Origin: Misgurnus anguillicaudatus
Taxonomy: Eukaryota > Chordata > Actinopteri > Cypriniformes > Cobitidae
Assembly (NCBI RefSeq): GCF_027580225.2
Contig: NC_073360.2
Span: 11,772,501 to 11,836,500 of the forward strand
DNA length: 64,000 nucleotides
Direction of reading: 5' to 3'
Position 1 is the first letter of the stretch, and every line of letters begins with the position of its first letter. Positions 19,001-34,000 of this stretch are shown here, one piece after another. The translations under genes were made by a program, and so were the position numbers. The notes under the pieces are model-generated. The model did no database searches and was not told the origin of the DNA. It was given only the letters and a program-made list of their open reading frames with translations.

Positions 19001-22000
19001 GCTTCCGGTTAATTGTCTTATAAATTGTGGCGATCATGACGATTAATTGCCTTTTTTTTGTGCTTTGACGATTAATTGTCTGTTTTATTGCTTTAACATT
19101 TAATTCTTCTACATTTTAGTTTTTTCATGAAATAATTTTCTAACACATATTTAAAAGTATTTATTTAACTCTTTCGCTGCCATTGACGAGATATCTCGTC
19201 AATCAAGAGAAAACGCTTCCCCGCCAACGACGAGTATTTCCGTCTTTCCGCAATACCGCTATTATCCACCAGGTGGCGCCCTTCCGCAACTTTTTAAACC
19301 CGGAAGTATAGCCCTCTGGCAAGCTGCTGCATGTCCGTGTCTGTTTTAAAGATCGCTCTGAATGGGATCTCTATGAAAAATCCTTAACAAAAATGGAATT
19401 ATCTCTGCTTTCTGCTCAAAATGTGGTGTTTTTGCAGAAACCTACCCATATTCAAAAGCTGATTACAAAAGAACTATATTTTATGTTGTAATAGCACTTT
19501 TGGGAGTACTTAGACTCGGCGCAGTAACACCCTCCCTCTCCCATTATGAGAGTGAGAAGGGGAGCGGACTTTTCAGGCGAGTCGAAGTACTCCCAAAAGT
19601 GCTATTACGCCATAAAATATAGTTCCTCTTTTAAATCCGCTTAGAAAAGCGCTACATTTTATTTTGTACCACCAAACTTGCTCGTATAACTACTTGTCTT
19701 AAATAGGAAAAACGTAGATGTGTTTGGTCACTTCTAACTTTATCTCTGATTGGTACCATTGAATGAATGGGGCTAAGCTAAATGCTATCGAAGCGTCGCA
19801 GCGCGCTCCAGCGCTTACGTGCACGCACTAAGATGATAGAGGGATGTATCAACAATTCTTAGTTAAGGTAATAACATATTTTAATATTGAAAATGAGTAG
19901 ACTATTGCTTTCAGTTATGTGATTAGTCAGTCTATCGCTTATGCCGCTCAGACATTAAACGTAACTGTGAGGTGCACATTAGAAGGTTTTTACCCACCTC
20001 TTAAACCCAGGCACGGTATGGAGCCATTACACTAGTCAAACTAACCAGGCTTTGGGGGTCAAATGCGCTCAGGTGTGGTTTGGTTTGGATAGTATGAGTG
20101 CGACCTTTTTTTTCCTACTATGGAAGTCAATGTTGCCCCAGATTCCTACATTGGTTACAAACATTCTTCAAAATATCTTCCTTTGTGTTCAGCAGAACAA
20201 AGTAATTTATACAGGTTTGAGTAAATTCTTTTTTTTGGTAAACTATCCCTTTAAGCAATCCTTGATGAACATTAAATGGGTTTTTCCAATCATTTTTAGT
20301 GATTTGTTAGTTTTTAATTATCATCCATAAATCAGTCTGATGCAAACAGCAGATCTCAGCATATGTAGGTGGTCTGTTGACCAGAAATGATCTATTGAAG
20401 TTAATAAATGTTTGGGAATGGTTTCTTGGCTTATCCTTAATAACATCTTATAAAACCTTCTAAAGCCCAAAAACACATCAACAAACCAAGGTAGTTTAGT
20501 TTTGGCTCTTTTCCTGCCTTGTGTTTTTATACCGTACGTATTTTACAGATGCTACACAGTTACAGGATTAAAATGCTTTTCCCTCCTTCTCCCATCCCTG
20601 TTTGGGGACCTTTTCCAAAGTAACAAAGCAAAGATATACTTTGAAGAATTACTCCTCGGGGTGGAAATATTTGAAACTTCTTTCAAAGTTTTTTTTTTCT
20701 AAGTTAGAGAGAAGAAAGTTGGAAATGTTTTTCTCAGTTCTTTAGCAGCTGTAGAGATGGCCGTTTGGGATCTGGAGCGATTTAAAACGCATATTTTATT
20801 TCAGAATGGCCTTCATAAACCATTCATCCTGGCCTGTAATTATGTGGAGCCACTGGGAATCAGGCCTCCCCCATGTCTAAATATTCCTCCTCTCTTAAAT
20901 TGCTTCAGTTGTAATGTCTTTACCATCCTCTTTACCCAACCTCCCCCTTTTTATCCGTTATAACTCGCTCTCACGGGAACACGGCTAATAGTGTGCGTGT
21001 GTGTCTTTGGTTTTGTAGGATGCATGTTTCAGTGACTATAAACATTTCTTTAGTCCTCAGAAGAGTGTTAAGCTCTATGATTTACTGTGTACCGAAAGAC
21101 AGAACCGTTTGGCTTTTTTACAGCATAGATGTGAAAATTAGATTTTGACATTGTTATAAAATTTCAAGTTGATTTCATGATGTTGAAGTTGGCTGGACAA
21201 TTTTTCTTAGATTTTCCATGCTTGTGTCCAGTCGGTTTTATTGTCCTCCAAGCAAAAATATTAAGTCTGACTCACAGACTTAAAGCACACATCTGAGATC
21301 TTTATTGGAAACTCTAAGCTTACGTATAAGAAACAAAACCAGTGATTCCTGTCTTAAAGGATTAGTCCATTTTCTTAAAAGAAAAATCCAGACAATTTAC
21401 TCACCACCATGTCATCCAAAATGTTGATGTCTTTCTTTGTTCAGTCAAGAAGAAATTATGTTTTTTGAGGATTTTTCAAATTTTAATGGACTTTAATAGA
21501 GCCCAACATTTAATACTTAACTCAACACTTAACAGTTTTTTTCAACGGAGTTTCAAAGGACCACAAACGATCCCAAACGAGGCATAAGGGTTGTCATTTT
21601 TGACAATAAAATAACAAATATACACTTTTAAAGCACAACTTCTCGTCATGTAGATCCGGTCGTTGTATATACGTCATGACGTCAAGAGGTCACAGAGGAC
21701 GAACGCGAAACTCCGCCCCAGTGTTTACAAGTGTGTTGAAAGAGGACCGTTCCTACATTGTTGTATGTCAACTGATACTAATTAATGTCTTTGTGGCAGT
21801 TTATTGTTTAAAATGGTCCGCAAATGTGCGTTTTATATATATAACACGTGACCTCCCTACGTCACTACTCATTTACGTTAGGTCGCGCTGGACCGGACCT
21901 AGATGAAAAATTGTGGTTTAAAAGTGTATATTTTTTATTTTTCTTGTCAAAAAATGACAATCGTTTCGCTAGATAAGACCCTAATGCCCCATTTGGGATC

Positions 22001-25000
22001 GTTTATAGTCCTTTGAAACTCCATTGAAAAAAACTGTTAAGTGTTGAGTTAAGTATTAAATGTTGGGCTCTATTAAAGTCCATTAAAATTAGAAAAATCC
22101 TGCAATGTTTTCCTCAAAAAACATAATTTCTTCTCGACTGAACAAAGAAAGACATCAACATTTTGGATGACATGGTGGTAAGTAAATTATTACTGGATTT
22201 TTCTTTTAAGAAAATAGACTAATCCTTTAACAAACACTACAGGATTGTGGTGAATGATGGAGTTACTAACCCACAGAGAGAGACATTTTTACATTTATTT
22301 AGCTGTGGTTGCCATTGATTTGGCTTACAGAGACATGTTCTGGAAGATAACGTCAAGCATTAGAAACATGGACCAGATGCTGCTCTTATTGTGGAACATA
22401 TTTTCTGCATCCAACACCGCCTACTTCCATACTATATAGTAGGCGAAAAGCAGTAGGTTAGGCATGTAGTATGTCCGAATTCATAGTATTCAAAGAAAAG
22501 TAGGCGAAAAGTACCCGGATGACCTACCACTTCCGGTTATATTTTGAAGTGTGCATACGACGGACATTTCACTATCCCATGATGCCCCAGGAGAGGAGTT
22601 ATCCAACGAAGAAAAAGAGGCGTCGTCATATTAGTAAATGGTGGAAAGCGATGCGCCTGTATTCACGTGTATGGTATTCACTCTGGTATGACATGATGAC
22701 GTATTTCACGTGATGTATCGACATGGCGGATGTAGTACGTCCGAATCTCATTCATACTACCAGGATTCATACTATATAGACGGTTTCATCGGACGCACAT
22801 GATACACGTCTGGATCCGAACCTTACTTCCGGTTTCGTTTTTTTAATGGTCTGACTAGTTGCTAAACTGATCTCTTTAACAAATTCCTTGTCGAAAATAA
22901 CAAATGTTTTGGTTTCCTAGGTAATCTATGTGTTGTTTTTTTTGCTTGTTATATAAATAAACTACGTTTAAAGAACTTTGTTGTTATTTATTCTTAGCAT
23001 AAACATGCACACATGAACAAAACTGCGAGAAAGCCGGTTAAGGTGTTTACATGCCACGCGAAATCGGGCAATTGAGCAAAAAACTACTTTTGCCGATCGT
23101 TTTTTGCTTACGCCTTTTATAGGCTTTCCCTGAAAAAAAAACATTTTACCATTTTACATGACCCCACACATAATCAGTTTAATAAGCATAATCGTCTGAA
23201 AGATAATGGACATATGTATCACAGATTGCTTTAGGGTGAGAAATAATTTTGATACTTGGCTTAAGTATCGCATTCAGACATCAGAAAACGTGCATTTTTG
23301 TTTTTAGGGAAGTTAGGGTTCGGTGTTTCAACAAAATCTTAATCTTTAGTATTAACGTGGGTTCACACCAGCCGCGTTTGAGGCGGCAAATTCGTGTGTA
23401 CCGCGTCTAGTTTGCCGCTTAAACATTTTGGGTTTACTCGCTTCATTCGCGTGTGAAATTGTAGTCATCGAGACATTCCCGCTGAAATTCACGTGATGGG
23501 TGGGGGTCCTGCCACTCGCTTCCTGTAATCACATCACTACTAGAGCAAAAATCGCTTCTACCTCGGAATCGCGTCTACCGTGCCACACTAAACGCCTCAT
23601 TCGCACCGCGAGACCACCAGACCTGCGTCAACGTGTCTTTACATTGACTTAACATTGAAATCACTTGCGCTTGACGCCTCTACCGCAGCTGGTCTGAACG
23701 CAGCATTACCGTGCCATTTGCCACTTGAACATTTTAAATGCATTTGCGTGTCTAGAGGGAAGTAGACGCGCGGGAAAAGCAAGCAAGTGCTATGCGGTTG
23801 TCTGTTTGGAAGATGGCTGATGTTGATTGTGCATTCATCGAGAGAGTTACCGGTTTGTATTTGGCCACCTTACTATAGGGGGAAAATAGTAAAAAAAAAA
23901 ACGGCGGGAATGCCGCGGGTCGATAAACGTCACGTGACTCAAAAGTGAAATGTGTATTTTTCAACTTAACAGGTTGCCCAATGTCCTCACTGACACTCAA
24001 GCGAGGTCCTTTTTATTCCTGTCTCTATAGAAATAAGAACTTGTGTCGTATAGCTCCGGGTGATTGCTTACGGACAATATCAAGCGTCCCATGTTGAATG
24101 AGTGACTTCGAGCGGGGGTGCCGCCACAGCAGCAAGCAGGCTCCTGATTGGTTAACGCGGCACGAAAATCCGCCAAAGTTCAAATTTTTCAACTCGGGCG
24201 CCAGACGCAAATTCGCATGAAAGCAAAATGCACAAAAAAGCACCATTTGCACGTACCCCGTCAGATGCTCAATTCGCACCATTCAAGCAAACTAGACACG
24301 CGAATGAGGCGGAATCGCATCTACCGCGCCATGATAAACGTCTCATTCGCGCCTCGAGACCTCCAGACGCCCGTCAACACATATTCACGTTGTATTTACA
24401 TTGAAATCACTCGTGCTTTACGTCTCTACCGCGGCTGGTGTAAACGCAACATTAGAGTTTGTGGCTTAATAAGAAATATACATTTAGTGAATTAAAAAAC
24501 TGCTCTGGCCACCACTACTTTGATATTTACAAATTTTTATATGTTACAGTCTATTTAAAAAATACCATGTAATTACTATAGCACAGTGCTTTAGCAAGCG
24601 TTGTTACTGTGAGGCTTTCATGAAAAGTTCTGTACATAAGAAGTTCTTATTAATGTACAGCTTGAAGTGTTTTATGGCCAATCCGCAGTTAATATTTCCT
24701 TAACTTGTATAGCAGATAAAGAAGTAGCTGCTGTAGTTGGCAGATGTGTACATTTCTCAGCAGGAGAGTCTTTGGGCTTATTGAAGTCATTAGGTGACAT
24801 ATGGGACCTGTCACACTGGTACTGTAGGCCCTTTAGTCAAGCTTAAATGCATCTTATATACGGCAGTTTACATCACCCTGACTCTATTCAGCAAACTAAC
24901 AGCAGATTGTAAGTCATCATTACTATTCGCTTGTTTAGTCTTGACGTCATACACCGCTTCCGGGTCCAACCGATCTCAAATGCCATTGTGAAAGAAATAT

Positions 25001-28000
25001 CAAAAAATCATATAAAATTTTGAAAAACTATGTATTCTGAAAAAATATTGCTCATAAATGGCTGCTTAATAATATCCTCTATTGAATGAGTGGTGGCTTG
25101 GACCTGGAAACAGTATCCTTACTTCATGACTTATCAAGCGGATTACATAAGGTCAGTTGACACTTTGATGTCTGACAGATAGTAAAATGAACAATTATTA
25201 TTCACTTTATAATGAATCTTATTCAAACAGTATCGCGAGGTGTCATATCCACAGTACATGTCGTGTCATACATGGGTGATTCTCACGAAAACTTGGTTTT
25301 AAAAATGTCAAGCATGAAAATGTAAAAATTGCTTAAATTTACTTTTTTTCCCACCAGACATTGAAAAACAAAGTCTGGAGTAAATGGGAACATTAATTTA
25401 AAAACTTTTACTTATCATTTAACACTTTTTGTAACATAATTTAAAAAATTTGTCCTAAAAAATCTCATTACCGCAACAGTCAGAAAACACTGACATATTT
25501 TCAAAATGACATGACAAACCTGAAAGAACATAATTTGGAGATTCTGCACATGCATTTAAAATCAAAGTATTATGCTTCTATTAATTAAATTAACATTTAA
25601 TAAGCATCTGTTGCGGTAATGATAATCAAAATGTCGTGTAAGCATTCTGACAAGACAATATTTCAAATTTACTGTAAAAAATGATCTTACCTGGTAGCCA
25701 TCTTGAAGTAAATGGTCTATGTGCTTGGTCACTCAAAATTAAACTTTATTAAAATTCTGTATGTGTTCTCAAAAAGTGTTGCGGAGGATGAGAACATCAG
25801 GCATGGACACATCATTTTCCTAATTTTTCTTCATTATTATTATTATACATGAATATTCAGTAAATATTTTTTCTGTCATCTAAAGTAGTCTAGCAAAACA
25901 TACATTTATTTTTTTTCTTAATATTTTTGTGTTAATATGATTAAATTACAACATAACGCATGTTCAAACACAGCCGGACACATTGCGGTAATGAGAATTT
26001 CAGCAGAAAATAAGATAAAATTTCCAATTATAAATTCTTATGTTGAAATCACACATTGTGCAAGGTAGAACACAGTATTGTGTTAATTCTGATGCTTTTT
26101 AATGTTACTATATTACACATTTTAAAGCTAAAATCAAATGGTTTCGTGAGAATCACCCACATAACAAATGTATTGATCAACATATTTAAGTTTAAATTAA
26201 AATGTATTATTGTACATGTACATCCTTTTCCTTCGGTCTGTACCCTCAGCTAAGCCTCTTTTGCACTGGCTATGGCATTTAGTTGTGATTTAAACCGATA
26301 TTATCTTATGCCAACAGACTCGATTGCCCGTATGTGATGCCCTTGTACGTAGTGCGCTCGGCTCATTTCCTGCAAGGATAATGGTAACAGCGGGTGTCTA
26401 AGCACGTCTCCATTCCACAGCGACGTGTTTGAACCACTCGCCTCTTTAAACAGGATTCGAGCTTGTGTTTATATGCAAAAATATTTCCCCGACCAAAAAC
26501 ATCACCTCCGTCTTCATTGTATCTCAGAGGAAAGGGACCACGGGAAAGGGCCTTCACAGTGCCCGGTTGTTTTATAAACTAGGAAATGGATTATGTAAAT
26601 GATAAACAATTTAAACAAACACTCTAGCCCTAGGTATTAAACTTCATTATGTAACTACTGCGCTGTTTGTGCTACAGGAATAAACGATACCTGAAATTGA
26701 ATGGCTTGTTATGGGAGAGCGAGTTGGCATATGATAAAACCCACTTACTTACTTACTTTAAAAGAGGTGCCAAATCAAGAAACCAGGACATCATGGAGAC
26801 TTCTTAGAAACCCCTTAGCAACTCCCTGACAACTTTTAACAAGTTTGCACGGGCAAGCAATGCTGACTCTGAAAATCAAAAAATCACTTAATTGTCTTGG
26901 TCCCGAAGGCATTGTGTGGCAATCTTTTACTCTGACTCTTTCATTTAACTTGTCGTTACTTTACCTGCACCTGTCTCTGCAGGCCTGGCAGCTGAGGTTC
27001 AGTCATCTCATTGGCTACGGGGCAAAATACTACTCGTACCTGATGTCACGTGCCGTGGCCTCTATGGTGTGGAAACAGTGTTTCTATAAGGATCCCTTGA
27101 GCAGGTTTGTGAGCTGAATTCATAATGATTTTAATAATTGCCTGTTACATCTTGAAGTTTAAATGAGTGCATGAAATCGAAATCAAATCACTTGACAACT
27201 TTGTATTGCCACAGGTTGTTTGGGTTGGGCATAACAAAGGGCTCGTCCCTATTTTAGTCGCTATTGGGCTATATTTGGGTCATGTCCATGAACCATTAAA
27301 ATATTTAAATACTATCATAATTTGTTTACCTTCATTCAATCCCAGATGTACAATGCTGTGCAAAAATCTTAGGCTACCACCACCAGATTTGTTGTTTTAG
27401 CAAAGTTTTATTGTCCATTCATATTTATTTTACTTTTTTTTTAAGATACAAACAGAAAATACAGGAAATATGTACACAAAATTAAAAACTAAATGTCTTC
27501 TTCAGGCATCAGTCAGTATTTAGTGTGACCTCTGCTATTGCTCAAGTGAAGGGGAGTTTACTCTAAATACTTGACATTTCAGGTTTTATACAGTTTTTTA
27601 AGCTACATACAAATTTCCTGTATTTTCTGGTTGTATTCTAATAAAGAGACAGATTATAATAAAGAGAAATAATTATATATGATCACTATAACATTGCAAA
27701 AGCAACAAATCTAATGGTAGCATGGTGGTCTAAGACGTTTGCACAGTACTGTATATGACTTCCCCTCTTTAATTTTTATATTTGTAAGCTAATGGTTAAA
27801 TTTGTCATTATTTACTAATAGCTTGCAGCAGAGCAAGCGCCTCTTTTGTCGTTAATAAACGACTGTGAGGATTTATTAAAGAGACACAGTGAAAAATTTG
27901 AGCTACGGCGTGGACATAGTTGTTTTTGTGACTAACCATATTGCGTTTGTAGGAGTGTGTCTCTTGCATGCTAAATTTATGGAAGAAATAATCAATAAAT

Positions 28001-31000
28001 AATAAGACATTTTCTAATTTTAAATAATCGCACAACGTGTTTTATAAGGTTTGCGCTCGTCAATTTACTAGTATTTGCACTTGGGGTGCACCGATATATA
28101 GGCAGATGATGCTTGCTATGCTTCTCAATGAATTACGGTGAAATGCCGCTACATCCAAAAGCCAGGGGGCGCTCTCATCCAGAAACTCAATCTGGGCCGC
28201 AGAAGAAGAACCATACACATGCAGCTCCAGAAAAATAGCTTAAGGATATATTTAAGTTGCTGTTCTTCAAACTTTTTCAGGTAGTTTCATGATGATAAAG
28301 ATGATGTATAATGATTATGTTTGATGAGTGTTGCTTTTTCAAATGCATGTTATAAACGACTCATTTTAGATCGATAAGGACTTACTGATCAAAAGCCGTA
28401 GTATATGAAATAGCTGTGCATAATATCGGCTAGTGCTGCACAATTAATCGAATCGCAATCGGAATGTCAGCCTGTGCAATTATATGACAGCAAAATGTTG
28501 CAATTATATTAAATAAATAAATGTGTGGACTTTTTGATGATTTTCCTTGCTGTTTAAAAAAAGAAAGAAAAACTAACAAAAAAGGCAGTGCACATGTGAA
28601 GATGGATGCAGAGGAGGTTGACAGTGATCTGGTAGCTAAAAAAAAACTCTACGTCTGTTTTATGGCGGTATTTTGGATTTTAGGATTACTGACACTGAGC
28701 AGTTGCTACATCACGTGGCAATACGAAAACATTTCTAGTTTTACAAATACACATTTTAGCATTATCACTAAACTGTGTGTGGATTTTCCTTAAAACCCAT
28801 CAAGTTGACTCATGATACCATTTATTATAATCGCAACCGCACATCGCAATATTAGCATTAATAACCGCAAAGGGAAAAATTACCCAAATCGTGCAGCCCT
28901 AATATCGGCAGTGCGATTCAGAATAGTTATCGGCCACATATTATTAGTGTATATCGCCATTTATCGGTGCACCCCTAATATTTAACGTCCAAAAAAGCAT
29001 GTTTTAAATGTCACCGTTATGGAAATTAGATTTTGCACTTGTGTTCTTAACGTGTGCCTTGTCAACAAATCACCCGCAGAAATTTTTCACTCCCATCTGT
29101 ACTTTTTTAAAATTGCACTTTCACGCTAATTTGCGAATTCGTTTAGTAAATTCAGCCTTATATTGAACCACACAAATTTGAAATGCACTACATTGTAAAA
29201 AGTGAAAGTTGGATCTACTTAAAAAATTACGTCAATTGGTACATTTTAAAGAGGACATTTCACAAGACTTTTTAAAGATATAAAATAAAACTTTCGTGTC
29301 CCATAGTACGTAGTTTTGGCTCAAAATACAAAAATGATGCTCATGTTAAAATTGCCACTTTGTAGATGTGAGCAAAAATGTGTCGTTTTTGGTTGTGTCC
29401 TTTAAAATGCAAATGAGCTGATCTCTGCACTAAATGGCAGTGCTGTGGTTGGATAGTGCAGATTAAGGGGTGGTATTATCCCCTTCTGACATCACAAAGG
29501 GAGCCAAATTTCAACCTATTTTAAGTTACTGGGTTGATCTTTTTCACATTTTCTAGGTTGATAAAAGCACTGGGGACCCAATTATAGCACTTAAACATGG
29601 CAAAAAGTCAGATTTTCATGATACTTAAAATATTTACATTTTATCAACTTAAATTGTCTCGCATTAAGTGAAAAAAAATAAAAACTACTTCAACACATAA
29701 AAATTTAAGCTTTTTCTACTTAAATTTTTCACTTTACCAATTAAAGTATTTTTTTAATTTAATCCAATTTTTTACAGTCTATCATGTAGATGGCTTCCAG
29801 GTTAACACAAATCGAATACAGCCACAAAACTTTATTTGAGATCTTGGGGTATTTAAAAGCACTTTCATATCTAAACTACTCCTCTGTGGTTTTGTTCTCA
29901 AGCACTTCCTTTTGTTTACGCTGTTTTGGACACGTCAAGTCATTCGAGATGGTTTACAGGATTGGACTGTGAGACTATGCTGGTAGCGTAAAGTAAACCT
30001 GTGTCTGCTCACGTTGTTGCAGGGAAACCGGAGAGCGTTACCGCAGAGAGATGCTGGCGCACGGGGGAGGGAAGGAGCCCATGCTGATGGTGGAAGGTAA
30101 GCAAACAATCTGCTTTCAACTGACGGCAGAGTTCACGAACACCGCAAAAAAAGTCTGCAAAAGGCGAGAATAAAGTAAACATGTCAACATAAAACATAAG
30201 TCGACGTCAAAGGAAAAAAAAGATTTTTGGCCAATGTCTACGTTGACAGGGAACTCGTAGCCATGTAGCTATTAAGGTTATTGCAGACATTTTTTGGAAT
30301 TGAATCCACAATCTTTTGCGCTGCTAACACAATGCTTTACCCTCAAGGGTGAACTTGATGATGGTTAACAACATCAAGTACCGCTTTATTTTCCCATACT
30401 TTAGCCACTGTAGTGTTTCATTCTTAAACTTTCTGGTTCAGAGGGGTCTCAGCGTGCCCCTTTCCACCCCTGTTCCTGTATGGCGGCCTTGGAACAGGAG
30501 CCACCCTTGAGAGCCAGGCTCCTCACTCGGACCTGGCCGGCTCCCAGGCCGCCTCTGGTGCTGAAATGTCCTGACAGGATTAGATGGCGTAGTGGGACGT
30601 ATCAGGCTGACGGCTACGCTGACTGAAGCCCTGTGTTCTCCAGCCATGGGCGGCACAGAGATGTCTTTCATGAGACTCAGCTTTCCCAGGGACTTTTACT
30701 TTAGCGCTAAAGGTCAGACTGAAAGATAATGCGTGCTTGAGCACCTGGGTCGGGATATGTGTAACACTTTGGTACATGTATGGGCTTTGGTGACATGGAC
30801 TGCAGATATGAGGCTGGAGGGTTCAGGTTTAGCGTGATTCGGATGTGGGGGTTTTGAATCGGACTTCAACTGAAAGCGTTTTTTAAGCTACGGTATTGTA
30901 AGCATTCAATTTCTGCCAAATAATTTGACTCATACCTATTTTTGTGTGTTTGTCAGCATGATCCGGGTTTTAAGATGTTTCAATGATTGCGTGAATCATC

Positions 31001-34000
31001 ATGTTAGTAATGGCATGTCCCACTGCAACGTCTACATGTTTTTGACCGGTTTCAAGTCGAAAGCCCTGTAATTCTTGAAGTTTTCAGGTCTGTTTAATTA
31101 CAAAGTCAGCAATGAAGTCATTTCAGCCTTCAGGTAGATCACAAGGTCATGGCTTACAACTCGTAACATGTCTCAAATAGTTACAAACCCAGGCACGGAG
31201 TAACCAGAAAATCTCTTCAGCTATCGGCTATAATTATCTCCTTAATCTTCAAATGTTGCTCAACCCATTGAAGCCCAGGCAGTATGCAAGGAAACCAAGA
31301 CATTGAAACATTAAAGATTTTCATTGCATATCAAAAGACTTAACTATTATATAGTACTGTATAATTTTTAATGCGTATTCAGTATTTGACCTCTGTATTA
31401 CCCTGTGCTCTTTCACATAAAACCCAAACCAGAGCAACCTTTGTCATGTTTCACCATGTCTGGCTTTGCCTACATAACCGCACAAGATCAAGGCGTGGCG
31501 CATACGACAGGAGCCAAGGAATGGTGTTTAAACTGGGATTAATTGAGAAGAGATCAGCCCGCCTCACTTTGATGTGGACTATTTTCATTCTCCTCTAATC
31601 ATTGTCATTGGCAGTTCTGACCAATCAGAGAGTGAGTACTCATCCTCTTGTGCTTTGTGAATAAATAATTGCCATAGAGATTAGCTTGCCAGGCAAAGAC
31701 ATTTTAAGGCCACGTGGTTGACCTTCATATAAAAGCACACACAGCTGGGTTATCAAAAGTCCAAGAGTGCAGAAAGTCCCTTTTGATTTGGAAATAATAT
31801 ATAATAGAGCTGTGTTGAAACTGTGTGGTTTTACTTCATCTTATATTTATTTATTTATTTCTGGCTAGCGTTTGATCATATTGAAATTATTCCAGAGTGG
31901 TGTGCATTAGACATAATTAAAAGTTTTGTTCATTATTAGTCTTCATTATTATGAAGAAAATTATTTTAAGTATAATTTAAGCATTATATACTAAGGTGAC
32001 CAGATTTTTTAAATGAAAACCGGGGACATTTCCTAGTTCAATGGTCAAAATATCATTAAAATCTCATTTGTTGTTATCTATAAATTTAAAAAAAAATGGG
32101 AACAATTCTCAGTACAAATATCAAAACAATTCTTAAATCAAGATGCATTTTCTTCATAAGCAAAATCCCCTGAGAAAAAAATCTAGCTTTAAGACAAAAA
32201 ATATTATACTGAAGGGAATTTGTGCTTAAAACAAGCTTACTATCCGCCAATGGAGTAAGATTTTTTGCTTGTTTTTGCTAATTTAATATTTTTGGTCTTC
32301 TTCAACGTGATGCCCAGCCGATGTGCGACCAACGACCACCGGCTGAACCAGTTTCATCCGCTTACCTGCTTCCCATCCCTACCGTGTTTATATATATATA
32401 TATATATATATATAAATATATATAAATCTCTCCCAAGGGTTTTTGTCCTTCTAGGAGTTTTTCCCACTGGGTTTTCTCCTAGGGGGTTTTTTCGTCCCCG
32501 GAGAGTCAGCCAACTTTGGCTTAACTTAGCACTTTACTGCATACGTTACATTATTACTACGCTCACTAGTACGGTTTATCCTTAGCCGCTATATTCTACT
32601 TCTTATATTATCTATTGATTTTCCCATATATCTACTCGTGTAAAGCTGCTTTGAAACAATTAACTCTTTCCCCGCCAGAGTTTTTAAAAAAAGTTGCCAG
32701 CCAGTGCCAGCATTTTTCATGATTTTCACAAAAGTCTTCCAGAAAATGTTCTTCTTTAATATATAACCAAACAATATATCAGATGAAAGAACAGACCCTC
32801 TGCTTTCAACCAAAAAAAAACCGTTTCATCCTACCTTCATTAGTTCTCTTGTAATCACCTCTCAAACATGGGTAGGTTTCTTTAAAAACACCCAATTTTG
32901 AGTAAAAAGCTGATATAATTCAATTTTTGCGAAGGACTTTTCATTGAGAGCAGATGCAGAGCGATCTTTAAAACATACACGGAGTTCTTTCTCTTTCACG
33001 TGAGGCGCTACTTCCGGGTTGTATAAGTTGCGGAAGTACGCCACCTGGTGGATAATAGCGGTATTGCGGAAAGACGGAAAATCTCGTCATTGGCGGGGAC
33101 GCGTTTTCTCTTAATTGACGAGATATCTCATCAATGGCAGCGAAAGAGTTAACAATTGAGAAAAGCGCTATATAAATAAAATTGAATTGAATTGAAAAAC
33201 TAGACTAATTTTCTTAGGTCATTTTGCTAATCAAGAAAATAAATCCTGTTTTAAGACTTTTTTAATATTTGTACGAAAAACAAGAAAAAAATACTAGGTA
33301 AGAAAGTAATTTTTAATTCAATTAATTGAACAATTTCTGTAGCCTAAATCAATTTTTTTCATTTTTTTATTCAGTGCACAGATATGACATATCTTATCAA
33401 AAATTACTTCTTAGGTACTACTACAGCTGATTTCATAGAATTGTAAATGTTAAGAACAGAAGAAATAATGCAAAAAAAGTTTTTTTTATTAATGCTTCAA
33501 AACATTTATCAAAAGAGACAGAACACACAAAAAACCTCTACAGGAATGAAAACATACAGAATACATATGTAAAGTTTCACAAATAAAATACAATAACAGA
33601 AGGATAAATAAGTACAATAAAAAAATCAAATAAATAAATATATATATAAAAATTAACAAGTTAACATAGGAAAACATTATGCATCAGTGGTAATACTGCG
33701 ATTAAGCTGCGATTTAGCTGCGATTTAGAGAATTTTTGTTTGTGAAATAAAATATAAAATAAAGTAAAATAAAAAAAATTTAGAATATAAGATGTGCCTT
33801 CATAGTAGCAAATTATTTCTTTTAACTGGAAGGATTTGGAAGAATCAAGGTGTTTATTTAAATGAGAATATACATTTTTCCAAAAATTTTGAGAGAAATA
33901 ATGCAAAGTAAACATATTTAGCCTACACAAAACAAATGCTCAATACCATGCTGTGATCAGTTCACTTCATTGGTTTATTACTTTAATTAAACATAGTAGT

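Noticed and set aside
28521..28793. Small membrane protein gene
   Set aside because: Lies wholly inside a 471-bp hAT MITE with target duplication; only a fragment with hAT-like N-terminal residues.
30438..30777. GC-richer minus-strand frames as an extra gene
   Set aside because: No splice partners, no recognised domain, within a MIPEP intron.
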